From the NCBI RefSeq assembly GCF_050947335.1, contig NW_027473494.1, positions 1 through 64,000 on the forward strand: DNA of 64,000 nt. Direction: 5' to 3'. The notes beneath the pieces are model-generated. The model did not search any database, was not told where the DNA came from, and worked only from the letters and a program-made list of their open reading frames with translations. How positions within the stretch are numbered: position 1 is the first letter of the stretch; each line of letters begins with the position of its first letter. Source of the DNA: Megachile rotundata. Its lineage: Eukaryota > Arthropoda > Insecta > Hymenoptera > Megachilidae. Position numbers and translations under genes: made by a program. Shown here piece after piece: positions 1 through 14,800 of this stretch.

Positions 1-2640
1 TAATAATAAGTGTAATAAGTATAGTAATTGTCGTTCTATCGGTCATTTAAGCATAATATGGCTAATAATATGAGTCAGATTGATAATAATAACAGTAATA
101 AGTATAGTAATTGTCGTTCTATCGATAATATAAGCATAATATGGCTAATAATATGAGTTAGATTGATAATACTAAGAGTAGTGAGTATAGTAATTCTCGT
201 TCTATCGATCATATAATCATAATATGGCTAATAATATGAGTTAGATTGATAATACTAAGAGTAGTGAGTATAGTAATTGTCGTTCTATCGATCATATAAG
301 CATAATATGGCTAATAATATGAGTTAGATTGATAATAATAAGAGTAGTAAGTATAGTATTTGTCGTTCTATCGATCATATAAGCATAATATGGCTAATAA
401 TACGAGTTAGATGGATAATAATAAGAGTAATAAGTATAGTAATTCTCGTTCTATCGATATAAGCACAATATGGCTAATAATATGAGTTAGATTGATAATA
501 ATAAGAGTAATAAGTATAGTAATTGTCGTTATATCGATCATATAACCATAATATGGCTAATAGCATGAGTTAGATTGATAATAATAAGAGTAATGAGTAT
601 AGTAATTGTCGTTTCTAATCGGATCATATCTGCATAATATGGTTAATAATATGAGTTAGATTGATAATAGTGAGTGTAATAAATATAGTAATTGTCGTTC
701 TATCGCTCATATAAGCACAATATGGCTAATAATATGAGTTAGATTGATAATAATAAGAGTAATAGGTATAGTAATTGTCGTTCTATCGATCATATAAGCA
801 TAATATGGCTTATAATATGAGTTAGATTGATAATAATAAGTGTAATAAGTATAGTAATTGTCGTTCTATCGATCATAATTGCATAATATGGCTAATAATA
901 TGAGTTAGATTGATAATAATAAGTGTAAAAAGTAGAGTAATTGTCGTTCGATCGATCATATCTGCATAATATGGTTAATAATATGAGTTAGATTGATAAT
1001 AATAAGAGTAATGAGTATAGTAATTGTCGTACTATCGATCATATAAGCATAATATGGCTAATAATGTGCGTTAGATTGATAATCGTGAGTGCAATAAATA
1101 TAGTAATTGTCGTTCTATCGCTCATATAAGCAGAATATGGCTAATAATATGAGTTAGATTGATAATAATAAGAGTAATAAGTATAGTAATTGTCGTTCTA
1201 TCGATCATATAAGCATAATATGGCTAATAATATGAGTTAGATTTATAATAATAAGTGTAATAAGTATAGTAATTGTCGTTCTATCGGTCATTTAAGCATA
1301 ATATGGCTAATAATATGAGTCAGATTGATAATAATAACAGTAATAAGTATAGTAATTGTCGTTCTATCGATAATATAAGCATAATATGGCTAATAATATG
1401 AGTTAGATTGATAATACTAAGAGTAGTGAGTATAGTAATTCTCGTTCTATCGATCATATAATCATAATATGGCTAATAATATGAGTTAGATTGATAATAC
1501 TAAGAGTAGTGAGTATAGTAATTGTCGTTCTATCGATCATATAAGCATAATATGGCTAATAATATGAGTTAGATTGATAATAATAAGAGTAGTAAGTATA
1601 GTATTTGTCGTTCTATCGATCATATAAGCATAATATGGCTAATAATACGAGTTAGATGGATAATAATAAGAGTAATAAGCATAGTAATTGTCGTTCTATC
1701 GATCATATAAGCACAATATGGCTAATAATATGAGTTAGCTTGATAATAATAAGAGTAATAAGTATAGTAATTGTCGTTATATCGGTCATATAACCATAAT
1801 ATGGCTAATAATATGAGTTAGATTGATAATAATAAGAGTAATGAGTATAGTAATTGTCGTTCTATCGATCATATCTGCATAATATGGTTAATAATATGAG
1901 TTAGATTGATAATAGTGAGTGTAATAAATATAGTAATTGTCGTTCTATCGCTCATATAAGCACAATATGGCTAATAATATGAGTTAGATTGATAATAATA
2001 AGAGTAATAAGTATAGTAATTGTCGTTCTATCGATCATATAAGCATAATATGGCTAATAATATGAGTTAGATTGATAATAATAAGTGTAATAAGTATAGT
2101 AATTGTCGTTCTATCGATCATAATTGCATAATATGGTTAATAATATGAGTTAGATTGATAATAATAAGAGCAATGAGTATAGTAATTGTCGTACTATCGA
2201 TCATATAAGCATAATATGGCTAATAATATGAGTTAGATTGATAATAATAAGTGTAAAAAGTAGAGTAATTGTCGTTCGATCGATCATATCTGCATAATAT
2301 GGTTAATAATATGAGTTAGATTGATAATAATAAGAGCAATGAGTATAGTAATTGTCGTACTATCGATCATATAAGCATAATATGGCTAATAATGTGAGTT
2401 AGATTGATAATAGTGAGTGCAATAAATATAGTAATTGTCGTTCTATCGCTCATATAAGCACAATATGGCTAATAATATGAGTTAGATTGATAATAATAAG
2501 AGTAATAAGTATAGTAATTGTCGTTCTATCGATCATATAAGCATAATATGGCTAATAATATGAGTTACATTGATAATAATAAGTGTAATAAGTATAGTAA
2601 TTGTCGTTCTATCGGTCATTTAAGCATAATATGGCTAATA
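1..2640. repeat. HOR of 15-16 monomers (1,245/1,328 bp), about two copies
   Basis: The variant TCGGTCATTTAAGC occurs with its GG at 41, 1,286 and 2,614, spacings of 1,245 bp (15 x 83) and 1,328 bp (16 x 83). Between these markers the monomers come in the same order: I/J, several B, ACGAG-type, F, E, C, A, G, D, E, C. The second copy is one monomer longer because an extra E monomer (GAGCAATGAG, CGTACTATC) sits before the D monomer near 2,160-2,240. The first copy carries the odd indels near 458 (-3) and 611-625 (+3). The window opens inside this HOR, so its true left edge is not visible. Confidence 0.85.
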
Positions 2641-4590
2641 ATATGAGTCAGATTGATAATAATAACAGTAATAAGTATAGTAATTGTCGTTCTATCGATA
2701 ATATAAGCATAATATTGCTAATAATATGAGTTAGATTGATAATACTAAGAGTAGTGAGTATAGTAATTCTCGTTCTATCGATCATATAATCATAATATGG
2801 CTAATAATATGAGTTAGATTGATAATAATAAGAGTAGTGAGTATAGTATTTGTCGTTCTATCGATCATATAAGCATAATATGGCTAATAATACGAGTTAG
2901 ATTGATAATAATAAGAGTAGTGAGTATAGTAGTTCTCATTCTATCGATCATATAAGCATAATATGTCTAATAATATGAGTTAGATTGATAATACTAAGAG
3001 TATTGAGTATAGTAATTGTCGTTCTATCGATCATATAAGCATAATAAGGCTAATAATATGAGTTAGATTGATAATAATAAGAGTAGTAAGTATAGTAATT
3101 CTCGTTCTATCGATCATATAAGCATAATATGGCTAATAATATGAGTTGGATTGATAATAATAAGAGTAATAAGTATAGTAATTGTCGTTCTATCGATCAT
3201 ATAAGCATAATATGGCTAATAATATGAGTTAGATAGATAATAATAAGAGTAATGAGTATAGTAATTGTAGTTCTATCGATCATATCTGCATAATATGGTT
3301 AATAATATGAGTTAGATTCATAATAATAACAGTAATAAGTATAGTAATTGTCGTTCTATCGATCATATAAGCATAATATGGCTAATAATATGAGTTAGAT
3401 TGATAATAATAAGAGTAGTAAGTATAGTAATTCTCGTTCTATCGATCATATAAGCATAATATGGCTAATAATATGAGTTGGATTGATAATAATAAGAGTA
3501 ATAAGTACAGTAATTGTCGTTCTATCGATCATATAAGCATAATAAGGCTAATAATATGAGTTAGAGTGATAATACTAAGAGTAGTGAGTATAGTAATTCT
3601 CATTCTATCGATCATATAAGCATAATATGGCTAATAATATGAGTTAGATTGATAATAATAAGAGTAATAAGTATAGTAATTGTCGTTATATCGATCATAT
3701 GACTATAATATGGCTAATAGCATGAGTTAGATTGATAATAATAAGAGTAATAAGTATAGTAATTGTCGTTATATCGATCATATAACTATAATATGGCTAA
3801 TAGCATGAGTTAGATTGATAATAATAAGAGTAATGAGTATAGTAATTGTCGTTCTATCGATCATATCTGCATAATATGGTTAATAATATGAGTTAGATTG
3901 ATAATAGTGAGTGTAATAAATATAGTAATTGTCGTTCTATCGCTCATATAAGCACAATATGGCTAATAATATGAGTTAGATTGATAATAATAAGAGTAAT
4001 AAGTCTAGTAATTGTCGTTCTATCGATCATATAAGCATAATATGGCTAATAATATGACTTAGATTGATAATAATAAGTGTAATAAGTATAGTAATTGTCG
4101 TTCTATCGATCATAATTGCATAAAATGGTTAATAATATGAGTTAGATTGATAATAATAAGAGTAATAAGTATAGTAATTGTCGTTCTATCGATAATATAA
4201 GCATAATATGGCTAATAATATGAGTTAGATTGATAATACTAAGAGTAGTGAGTATAGTAATTCTCGTTCTATCGATCATATAATCATAATATGGCTAATA
4301 ATATGAGTTAGATTGATAATACTAAGAGTAGTGAGTATAGTAATTGTCGTTCTATCGATCATATAAGCATAATATGGCTAATAATATGAGTTAGATTGAT
4401 AATAATAAGAGTAGTAAGTATAGTATTTGTCGTTCTATCGATCATATAAGCATAATATGGCTAATAATACGAGTTAGATGGATAATAATAAGAGTAATAA
4501 GTATAGTAATTCTCGTTCTATCGATCATATAAGCACAATATGGCTAATAATATGAGTTAGATTGATAATAATAAGAGTAATAAGTATAGT
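2640..4590. repeat. Mixed satellite block, partners near 14.9-15.4 kb and 18.5-19.4 kb
   Basis: Monomers are mainly B type (ACTAAGAGTAGTGAG, TCTCATTC) up to about 3,640, then A, F, E, C, A, G. The rare marker AGTTCTCATT at 2,931 recurs at 18,951, 31,651 and 36,548. Together with neighbouring variants this pairs 480-3,330 with about 16,417-19,350; the offset changes from 15,937 to 16,020 through one extra monomer in the second copy. The rare TAAAATGG at 4,121 recurs at 15,327, pairing about 3,640-4,160 with 14,850-15,360. No regular tandem HOR is evident inside this stretch. Nothing other than satellite is present. Confidence 0.75.
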
Positions 4591-5363
4591 AATTGTCGTT
4601 ATATCGATCATATAACCATAATATGGCTAATAGCATGAGTTAGATTGATAATAATAAGAGTAATGAGTATAGTAATTGTCGTTCTATCGATCATATCTGC
4701 ATAATATGGTTAATAATATGAGTTAGATTGATAATAGTGAGTGTAATAAATATAGTAATTGTCGTTCTATCGCTCATATAAGCACAATATGGCTAATAAT
4801 ATGAGTTAGATTGATAATAATAAGAGTAATAAGTATAGTAATTGTCGTTCTATCGATCATATAAGCATAATATGGCTAATAATATGAGTTAGATTGATAA
4901 TAATAAGAGTAATAAGTATAGTATTTGTCGTTCAATCGATCATATAAGCATAATATGGCTAATAATACGAGTTAGATAGATAATAATAAGAGTAATAAGT
5001 ATAGTAATTGTCGTTCTATCGATCATTTAAGCATAATATGGCTAATAATATGAGTTAGATTGATAATAATAACAGTAATAAGTATAGTAATTGTCGTTCT
5101 ATCGATAATATAAGCATAATATGGCTAATAATATGAGTTAGATTGATAATACTAAGAGTAGTGAGTATAGTAATTCTCGTTCTATCGATCATATAAGCAT
5201 AATATGGCTAATAATATGAGTTAGATTGATAATAATAAGAGTAATAAGTATAGTAATTGTCGTTCTATCGGTCATTTAAGCATAATATGGCTAATAATAT
5301 GAGTCAGATTGATAATAATAACAGTAATAAGTATAGTAATTGTCGTTCTATCGATCATATAAG

Positions 5364-7356
5364 CATAATATGGCTAATAATATGAGTTAGATTGATAATA
5401 ATAAGAGTAGTAAGTATAGTAATTCTCGTTCTATCGATCATATAAGCATAATATGGCTAATAATATAAGTTGGATTGATAATAATAAGAGTAATAAGTAT
5501 AGTAATTGTCGTTCTATCGATCATATAAGCATAATATGGCTAATAATATGAGTTAGATTGATAATACTAAGAGTAGTGAGTATAGTAATTCTCATTCTAT
5601 CGATCATATAAGCATAATATGGCTAATAATATGAGTTAGATGGATAATAATAAGAGTAATGAGTATAATAATTGTAGTTCTATCGATCATATCTGCATAA
5701 TATGGTTAATAATATGAGTTAGATTCATAATAATAACAGTAATAAGTATAGTAATTGTCGTTCTATCGATAATATAACCATAATATGGCTAATAATATGA
5801 GTTAGATTGATAATACTAAGAGTAGTGAGTATTGTAATTCTCGTTCTATCGATCATATAAGCATAATATGGCTAATAATATGAGTCAGATTGATAATAAT
5901 AACAGTAATAAGTATAGTAATTGTCGTTCTATCGATAATATAAGCATAATATGGCTAATAATATGAGTTAGATTGATAATACTAAGAGTAGTGAGTATAG
6001 TAATTGTCGTTCTATCGATCATATAAGCATAATATGGCTAATAATATGAGTTAGATTGATAATACTAAGAGTATTGAGTATAGTAATTGTCGTTCTATCG
6101 ATCACATAAGCATAATATGGCTAATAATATAAGTTAGATTGATAATAATAAGAGTAGTAAGTATAGTAATTCTCGTTCTATCGATCATATAAGCATAATA
6201 TGGCTAATAATATGAGTTGGATTGATAATAATAAGAGTAATAAGTACAGTAATTGTCGTTCTATCGATCATATAAGCATAATAAGGCTAATAATATGAGT
6301 CAGATTGATAATAATAACAGTAATAAGTATAGTAATTGTCGTTCTATCGATCATATAAGCATAATATGGCTAATAATATGAGTTAGATTCATAATAATAA
6401 CAGTAATAAGTATAGTAATTGTCGTTCTATCGATCATATAAGCACAATATGGCTAATAATATGAGTTAGATTGATAATAATAAGAGTAATAAGTATAGTA
6501 ATTGTCGTTCTATCGATCATATAAGCATAATATGGCTAATAATATGAGTTAGATTGATAATACTAAGAGTAGTGAGTATAGTAATTCTCATTCTATCGAT
6601 CATATAAGCATAATATGGCTAATAATATGAGTTAGATAGATAATAATAAGAGTAATGAGTATAGTAATTGTAGTTCTATCGATCATATCTGCATAATATG
6701 GTTAATAATATGAGTTAGATTCATAATAATAACAGTAATAAGTATAGTAATTGTCGTTCTATCGATAATATAACCATAATATGGCTAATAATATGAGTTA
6801 GATTGATAATACTAAGAGTAGTGAGTATTGTAATTCTCGTTCTATCGATCATATAAGCATAATATGGCTAATAATATGAGTCAGATTGATAATAATAACA
6901 GTAATAAGTATAGTAATTGTCGTTCTATCGATAATATAAGCATAATATGGCTAATAATATGAGTTAGATTGATAATACTAAGAGTAGTGAGTATAGTAAT
7001 TGTCGTTCTATCGATCATATAAGCATAATATGGCTAATAATATGAGTTAGATTGATAATACTAAGAGTATTGAGTATAGTAATTGTCGTTCTATCGATCA
7101 TATAAGCATAATATGGCTAATAATATAAGTTAGATTGATAATAATAAGAGTAGTAAGTATAGTAATTCTCGTTCTATCGATCATATAAGCATAATATGGC
7201 TAATAATATGAGTTGGATTGATAATAATAAGAGTAATAAGTACAGTAATTGTCGTTCTATCGATCATATAAGCATAATAAGGCTAATAATATGAGTCAGA
7301 TTGATAATAATAACAGTAATAAGTATAGTAATTGTCGTTCTATCGATCATATAAGC
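5364..7356. repeat. 12-monomer HOR (996 bp), two tandem copies
   Basis: The marker GAGTATTGTAATTC lies with its ATTG at 5,831 and 6,827, exactly 996 bp (12 x 83) apart. Around each marker the same order is seen: TGTAGTTC/CATATCTGC monomer, TTCATAATAATAACAG monomer, AATATAACC monomer, the marker B monomer, GAGTCAG monomer, J, B, ACTAAGAGTATTGAG monomer, ATAAGTTAG, GTTGG/GTACAG and ATAAGGC monomers. The same HOR is present in the other super-block at 13,053 and 14,049, again 996 bp apart. This HOR therefore existed before the super-block was duplicated. Edges are approximate. Confidence 0.8.
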
Positions 7357-7959
7357 ATAATATGGCTAATAATATGAGTTAGATTGATAATAATAAGAGT
7401 AGTAAGTATAGTAATTCTCGTTCTATCGATCATATAAGCATAATATGGCTAATAATATAAGTTGGATTGATAATAATAAGAGTAATAAGTATAGTAATTG
7501 TCGTTCTATCGATCATATAAGCATAATATGGCTAATAATATGAGTTAGATTGATAATACTAAGAGTAGTGAGTATAGTAATTCTCATTCTATCGACCATA
7601 TAAGCATAATATGGCTAATAATATGAGTTAGATTGATAATAATAACAGTAATAAGTATAGTAATTTTCGTTCTATCGATAATATAAGCATAATATGGCTA
7701 ATAATATGAGTTAGATTCATAATAATAAGAGTAATAAGTATAGTAATTGTCGTTCTATCGATCATATAAGCACAATATGGCTAATAATATGAGTTAGATT
7801 GATAATAATAAGAGTAATAAGTATAGTAATTGTCGTTCTATCGATCATTTAAGCATAATATGGCTAATAATATGAGTTAGATTGATAATAATAACAGTAA
7901 TAAGTATAGTAATTGTCGTTCTATCGATAATATAAGCATAATATGGCTAATAATATGAG

Positions 7960-9200
7960 TTAGATTGATAATAATAAGAGTAGTAAGTATTGTATTTGTC
8001 GTTCTATCGATCATATAAGCATAATATGGCAAATAATACGAGTTAGATTGATAATAATAAGAGTAATAAGTATAGTAATTGTCGTTCTATCGATCATTTA
8101 ACCATAATATGGCTAATAATATGAGTTAGATTTATAATAATAAGTGTAATAAGTATAGTAATTGTCGTTCTCTCGATCATATAAGCATAATATGGCTAAT
8201 AATATGAGTTAGAGTGATAATACTCAGAGTAGTGAGTATAGTAATTCTCATTCTATCGATCATATAAGCATAATATGGCTAATAATATGAGTTAGATTTA
8301 TAATAATAAGAGTAATAAGTATAGTAATTGTCGTTCTATCGATAATATAAGCATAATATGGCTAATAATATGAGTTAGATTCATAATAATAAGAGTAATA
8401 AGTATAGTAATTGTCGTTCTATCGATCATATAAGCATAATATGGCTAATAATATGAGTTAGATTTATAATAATAAGAGTAATAAGTATAGTAATTGTCGT
8501 TCTATCGATCATGTAAGCACAATATGGCTAATAATATGAGTTAGATTGATAATAATAAGAGTAATAAGTATAGTAATTGTCGTTATATCGATCATATAAC
8601 CATAATATGGCTAATAGCATGAGTTAGATTGATAATAATAAGAGTAATGAGTATAGTAATTGTCGTTCTATCAATCATATCTGCATAATATGGTTAATAA
8701 TATGAGTTAGATTGATAATAGTGAGTGTAATAAATATAGTAATTGTCGTTCTATCGCTCATATAAGCACAATATGGCTAATAATATGAGTTAGATTGATA
8801 ATAATAAGAGTAATAAGTATAGTAATTGTCGTTCTATCGATCATATAAGCATAATATGGCTAATAATATGAGTTAGATTGATAATAATAAGTGTAATAAG
8901 TATAGTAATTGTCCTTCTATCGATCATAATTGCATAATATGGCTAATAATATGAGTTAGATTGATAATAATAAGTGTAAAAAGTAGAGTAATTGTCGTTC
9001 GATCGATCATATCTGCATAATATGGTTAATAATATGAGTTAGATTGATAATAATAAGAGTAATGAGTATAGTAATTGTCGTACTATCGATCATATAAGCA
9101 TAATATGGCTAATAATGTGCGTTAGATTGATAATCGTGAGTGCAATAAATATAGTAATTGTCGTTCTATCGCTCATATAAGCACAATATGGCTAATAATA
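7960..9200. repeat. Satellite segment shared with 15,846-17,086
   Basis: The 1.2 kb segment begins with a monomer reading AAGTATTGTATTTGTCG and GGCAAATAATACGAG. It continues through ATTTAACC, TCTCGATCAT, ACTCAGAG, CATGTAAGCAC, F, ATCAATCATATCTGC, C, A, G (with the rare CTTCTATCG in this copy only), D, E and the rare GATAATCGTGAGTGC. Its partner at +7,886 has the same order and the same private variants. The GATAATCGTGAG marker also occurs at 1,080, 97 monomers upstream of the copy at 9,131. Confidence 0.8.
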
Positions 9201-9700
9201 TGAGTTAGATTGATAATACTAAGAGTAGTGAGTATAGTAATTCTCGTTCTATCGATCATATAATCATAATATGGCTAATAATATGAGTTAGATTGATAAT
9301 ACTAAGAGTAGTGAGTATAGTAATTGTCGTTCTATCGATCATATAAGCATAATATGGCTAATAATATGAGTTAGATTGATAATAATAAGAGTAGTAAGTA
9401 TAGTATTTGTCGTTCTATCGATCATATAAGCATAATATGGCTAATAATACGAGTTAGATGGATAATAATAAGAGTAATAAGTATAGTAATTGTCGTTCTA
9501 TCGATCATATAAGCACAATATGGCTAATAATATGAGTTAGCTTGATAATAATAAGAGTAATAAGTATAGTAATTGTCGTTATATCGGTCATATAACCATA
9601 ATATGGCTAATAGCATGAGTTAGATTGATAATAATAAGAGTAATGAGTATAGTAATTGTCGTTCTATCGATAATATCTGCGTAATATGGTTAATAATATG

Positions 9701-11700
9701 AGTTAGATTGATAATAGTGAGTGTAATAAATATAGTAATTGTCGTTCTATCGCTCATATAAGCACAATATGGCTAATAATATGAGTTAGATTGATAATAA
9801 TAAGAGTAATAAGTATAGTAATTGTCGTTCTATCGATCATATAAGCATAATATGGCTAATAATATGAGTTAGATTGATAATAATAAGTGTAATAAGTATA
9901 GTAATTGTCGTTCTATCGATCATAATTGCATAATATGGTTAATAATATGAGTTAGATTGATAATAATAAGAGCAATGAGTATAGTAATTGTCGTACTATC
10001 GATCATATAAGCATAATATGGCTAATAATATGAGTTAGATTGATAATAATAAGTGTAAAAAGTAGAGTAATTGTCGTTCGATCGATCATATCTGCATAAT
10101 ATGGTTAATAATATGAGTTAGATTGATAATAATAAGAGCAATGAGTATAGTAATTGTCGTACTATCGATCATATAAGCATAATATGGCTAATAATGTGAG
10201 TTAGACTGATAATAGTGAGTGCAATAAATATAGTAATTGTCGTTCTATCGCTCATATAAGCACAATATGGCTAATAATATGAGTTAGATTGATAATAATA
10301 AGAGTAATAAGTATAGTAATTGTCGTTCTATCGATCATATAAGCATAATATGGCTAATAATATGAGTTAGATTGATAATAATAAGTGTAATAAGTATAGT
10401 AATTGTCGTTCTATCGATCATAATTGCATAATATGGTTAATAATATGAGTTAGATTGATAATAATAAGAGCAATGAGTATAGTAATTGTCGTACTATCGA
10501 TCATATAAGCATAATATGGCTAATAATATGAGTTAGATTGATAATAATAAGTGTAAAAAGTAGAGTAATTGTCGTTCGATCGATCATATCTGCATAATAT
10601 GGTTAATAATATGAGTTAGATTGATAATAATAAGAGCAATGAGTATAGTAATTGTCGTACTATCGATCATATAAGCATAATATGGCTAATAATGTGAGTT
10701 AGACTGATAATAGTGAGTGCAATAAATATAGTAATTGTCGTTCTATCGCTCATATAAGCACAATATGGCTAATAATATGAGTTAGATTGATAATAATAAG
10801 AGTAATAAGTATAGTAATTGTCGTTCTATCGATCATATAAGCATAATATGGCTAATAATATGAGTTAGATTGATAATAATAAGTGTAATAAGTATAGTAA
10901 TTGTCGTTCTATCGATCATAATTGCATAATATGGTTAATAATATGAGTTAGATTGATAATAATAAGAGCAATGAGTATAGTAATTGTCGTACTATCGATC
11001 ATATAAGCATAATATGGCTAATAATATGAGTTAGATTGATAATAATAAGTGTAAAAAGTAGAGTAATTGTCGTTCGATCGATCATATCTGCATAATATGG
11101 TTAATAATATGAGTTTAGATTGATAATAATAAGAGCAATGAGTATAGTAATTGTCGTACTATCGATCATATAAGCATAATATGGCTAATAATGTGAGTTA
11201 GACTGATAATAGTGAGTGCAATAAATATAGTAATTGTCGTTCTATCGCTCATATAAGCACAATATGGCTAATAATATGAGTTAGATTGATAATAATAAGA
11301 GTAATAAGTATAGTAATTGTCGTTCTATCGATCATATAAGCATAATATGGCTAATAATATGAGTTAGATTGATAATAATAAGTGTAAAAAGTAGAGTAAT
11401 TGTCGTTCGATCGATCATATCTGCATAATATGGTTAATAATATGAGTTAGATTGATAATAATAAGAGTACTGAGTATAGTAATTGTCGTACTATCGATCA
11501 TATAAGCATAATATGGCTAATAATGTGAGTTAGATTGATAATAGTGAGTGCAATAAATATAGTAATTGTCGTTCTATCGCTCATATAAGCACAATATGGC
11601 TAATAATATGAGTTAGATTGATAATAATAAGAGTAATAAGTATAGTAATTGTCGTTCTATCGATCATATAAGCATAATATGGCTAATAATATGAGTTAGA
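9701..11700. repeat. 6-monomer HOR (498 bp), about four units
   Basis: The monomer order C-A-G-E-D-E repeats three full times and then appears as C-A-D-E. The private change GACTGATAATAGTGAGTGC marks the C monomer at 10,205, 10,703 and 11,202; the spacings are 498 and 499 bp, the additional base being the GAGTTTAG insertion near 11,114. D monomers, with AAAAAGTAGAG and the palindromic TTCGATCGATC, fall in each unit and again near 11,389. One such unit is also present near 17,840-18,340. This is the shortest and clearest HOR in the left third. The missing G-E pair in the last unit is a loss of exactly two monomers. Confidence 0.87.
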
Positions 11701-11810
11701 TTGATAATAATAAGTGTAGTAAGTATAGTAATTGTCGTTCTATCGGTCATTTAAGCATAATATGGCTAATAATATGAGTCAGATTGATAATAATAACAGT
11801 AATAAGTATA

Positions 11811-14800
11811 GTAATTGTCGTTATATCGATCATATAACCATAATATGGCTAATAGCATGAGTTAGATTGATAATAATAAGAGTAATGAGTATAGTAATTG
11901 TCGTTCTATCGATCATATCTGCATAATATGGTTAATAATATGAGTTAGATTGATAATAGTGAGTGTAATAAATATAGTAATTGTCGTTCTATCGCTCATA
12001 TAAGCACAATATGGCTAATAATATGAGTTAGATTGATAATAATAAGAGTAATAAGTATAGTAATTGTCGTTCTATCGATCATATAAGCATAATATGGCTA
12101 ATAATATGAGTTAGATTGATAATAATAAGAGTAATAAGTATAGTATTTGTCGTTCAATCGATCATATAAGCATAATATGGCTAATAATACGAGTTAGATA
12201 GATAATAATAAGAGTAATAAGTATAGTAATTGTCGTTCTATCGATCATTTAAGCATAATATGGCTAATAATATGAGTTAGATTGATAATAATAACAGTAA
12301 TAAGTATAGTAATTGTCGTTCTATCGATAATATAAGCATAATATGGCTAATAATATGAGTTAGATTGATAATACTAAGAGTAGTGAGTATAGTAATTCTC
12401 GTTCTATCGATCATATAAGCATAATATGGCTAATAATATGAGTTAGATTGATAATAATAAGAGTAATAAGTATAGTAATTGTCGTTCTATCGGTCATTTA
12501 AGCATAATATGGCTAATAATATGAGTCAGATTGATAATAATAACAGTAATAAGTATAGTAATTGTCGTTCTATCGATCATATAAGCATAATATGGCTAAT
12601 AATATGAGTTAGATTGATAATAATAAGAGTAGTAAGTATAGTAATTCTCGTTCTATCGATCATATAAGCATAATATGGCTAATAATATAAGTTGGATTGA
12701 TAATAATAAGAGTAATAAGTATAGTAATTGTCGTTCTATCGATCATATAAGCATAATATGGCTAATAATATGAGTTAGATTGATAATACTAAGAGTAGTG
12801 AGTATAGTAATTCTCATTCTATCGATCATATAAGCATAATATGGCTAATAATATGAGTTAGATGGATAATAATAAGAGTAATGAGTATAATAATTGTAGT
12901 TCTATCGATCATATCTGCATAATATGGTTAATAATATGAGTTAGATTCATAATAATAACAGTAATAAGTATAGTAATTGTCGTTCTATCGATAATATAAC
13001 CATAATATGGCTAATAATATGAGTTAGATTGATAATACTAAGAGTAGTGAGTATTGTAATTCTCGTTCTATCGATCATATAAGCATAATATGGCTAATAA
13101 TATGAGTCAGATTGATAATAATAACAGTAATAAGTATAGTAATTGTCGTTCTATCGATAATATAAGCATAATATGGCTAATAATATGAGTTAGATTGATA
13201 ATACTAAGAGTAGTGAGTATAGTAATTGTCGTTCTATCGATCATATAAGCATAATATGGCTAATAATATGAGTTAGATTGATAATACTAAGAGTATTGAG
13301 TATAGTAATTGTCGTTCTATCGATCACATAAGCATAATATGGCTAATAATATAAGTTAGATTGATAATAATAAGAGTAGTAAGTATAGTAATTCTCGTTC
13401 TATCGATCATATAAGCATAATATGGCTAATAATATGAGTTGGATTGATAATAATAAGAGTAATAAGTACAGTAATTGTCGTTCTATCGATCATATAAGCA
13501 TAATAAGGCTAATAATATGAGTCAGATTGATAATAATAACAGTAATAAGTATAGTAATTGTCGTTCTATCGATCATATAAGCATAATATGGCTAATAATA
13601 TGAGTTAGATTGATAATAATAAGAGTAGTAAGTATAGTAATTCTCGTTCTATCGATCATATAAGCATAATATGGCTAATAATATAAGTTGGATTGATAAT
13701 AATAAGAGTAATAAGTATAGTAATTGTCGTTCTATCGATCATATAAGCATAATATGGCTAATAATATGAGTTAGATTGATAATACTAAGAGTAGTGAGTA
13801 TAGTAATTCTCATTCTATCGATCATATAAGCATAATATGGCTAATAATATGAGTTAGATAGATAATAATAAGAGTAATGAGTATAGTAATTGTAGTTCTA
13901 TCGATCATATCTGCATAATATGGTTAATAATATGAGTTAGATTCATAATAATAACAGTAATAAGTATAGTAATTGTCGTTCTATCGATAATATAACCATA
14001 ATATGGCTAATAATATGAGTTAGATTGATAATACTAAGAGTAGTGAGTATTGTAATTCTCGTTCTATCGATCATATAAGCATAATATGGCTAATAATATG
14101 AGTCAGATTGATAATAATAACAGTAATAAGTATAGTAATTGTCGTTCTATCGATAATATAAGCATAATATGGCTAATAATATGAGTTAGATTGATAATAC
14201 TAAGAGTAGTGAGTATAGTAATTGTCGTTCTATCGATCATATAAGCATAATATGGCTAATAATATAAGTTAGATTGATAATAATAAGAGTAGTAAGTATA
14301 GTAATTCTCGTTCTATCGATCATATAAGCATAATATGGCTAATAATATGAGTTGGATTGATAATAATAAGAGTAATAAGTACAGTAATTGTCGTTCTATC
14401 GATCATATAAGCATAATAAGGCTAATAATATGAGTCAGATTGATAATAATAACAGTAATAAGTATAGTAATTGTCGTTCTATCGATCATATAAGCATAAT
14501 ATGGCTAATAATATGAGTTAGATTGATAATAATAAGAGTAGTAAGTATAGTAATTCTCGTTCTATCGATCATATAAGCATAATATGGCTAATAATATAAG
14601 TTGGATTGATAATAATAAGAGTAATAAGTATAGTAATTGTCGTTCTATCGATCATATAAGCATAATATGGCTAATAATATGAGTTAGATTGATAATACTA
14701 AGAGTAGTGAGTATAGTAATTCTCATTCTATCGATCATATAAGCATAATATGGCTAATAATATGAGTTAGATTGATAATAATAACAGTAATAAGTATAGT

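Larger units (their letters stand above)
4590..10300. repeat. Super-block copy 1 (7-8 kb repeat, left copy)
   Basis: Successive parts match the right-hand super-block at steadily changing whole-monomer offsets. 4,590-7,060 matches at +7,222 (for example TTCAATC at 4,931 and 12,153). 7,140-7,840 matches at +7,139 (AATTTTCG near 7,661 and 14,800). 7,960-9,200 matches at +7,886 (AAGTATTGTA at 7,985 and 15,871). 9,200-10,300 matches at +8,135 (GTTAGCTTG with GCT at 9,540 and 17,675). Every offset is a multiple of 83 plus 1, the extra base being the insertion near 11,114. The offset jumps mean the copies differ by gain or loss of whole monomers as well as by point changes. Confidence 0.8.
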
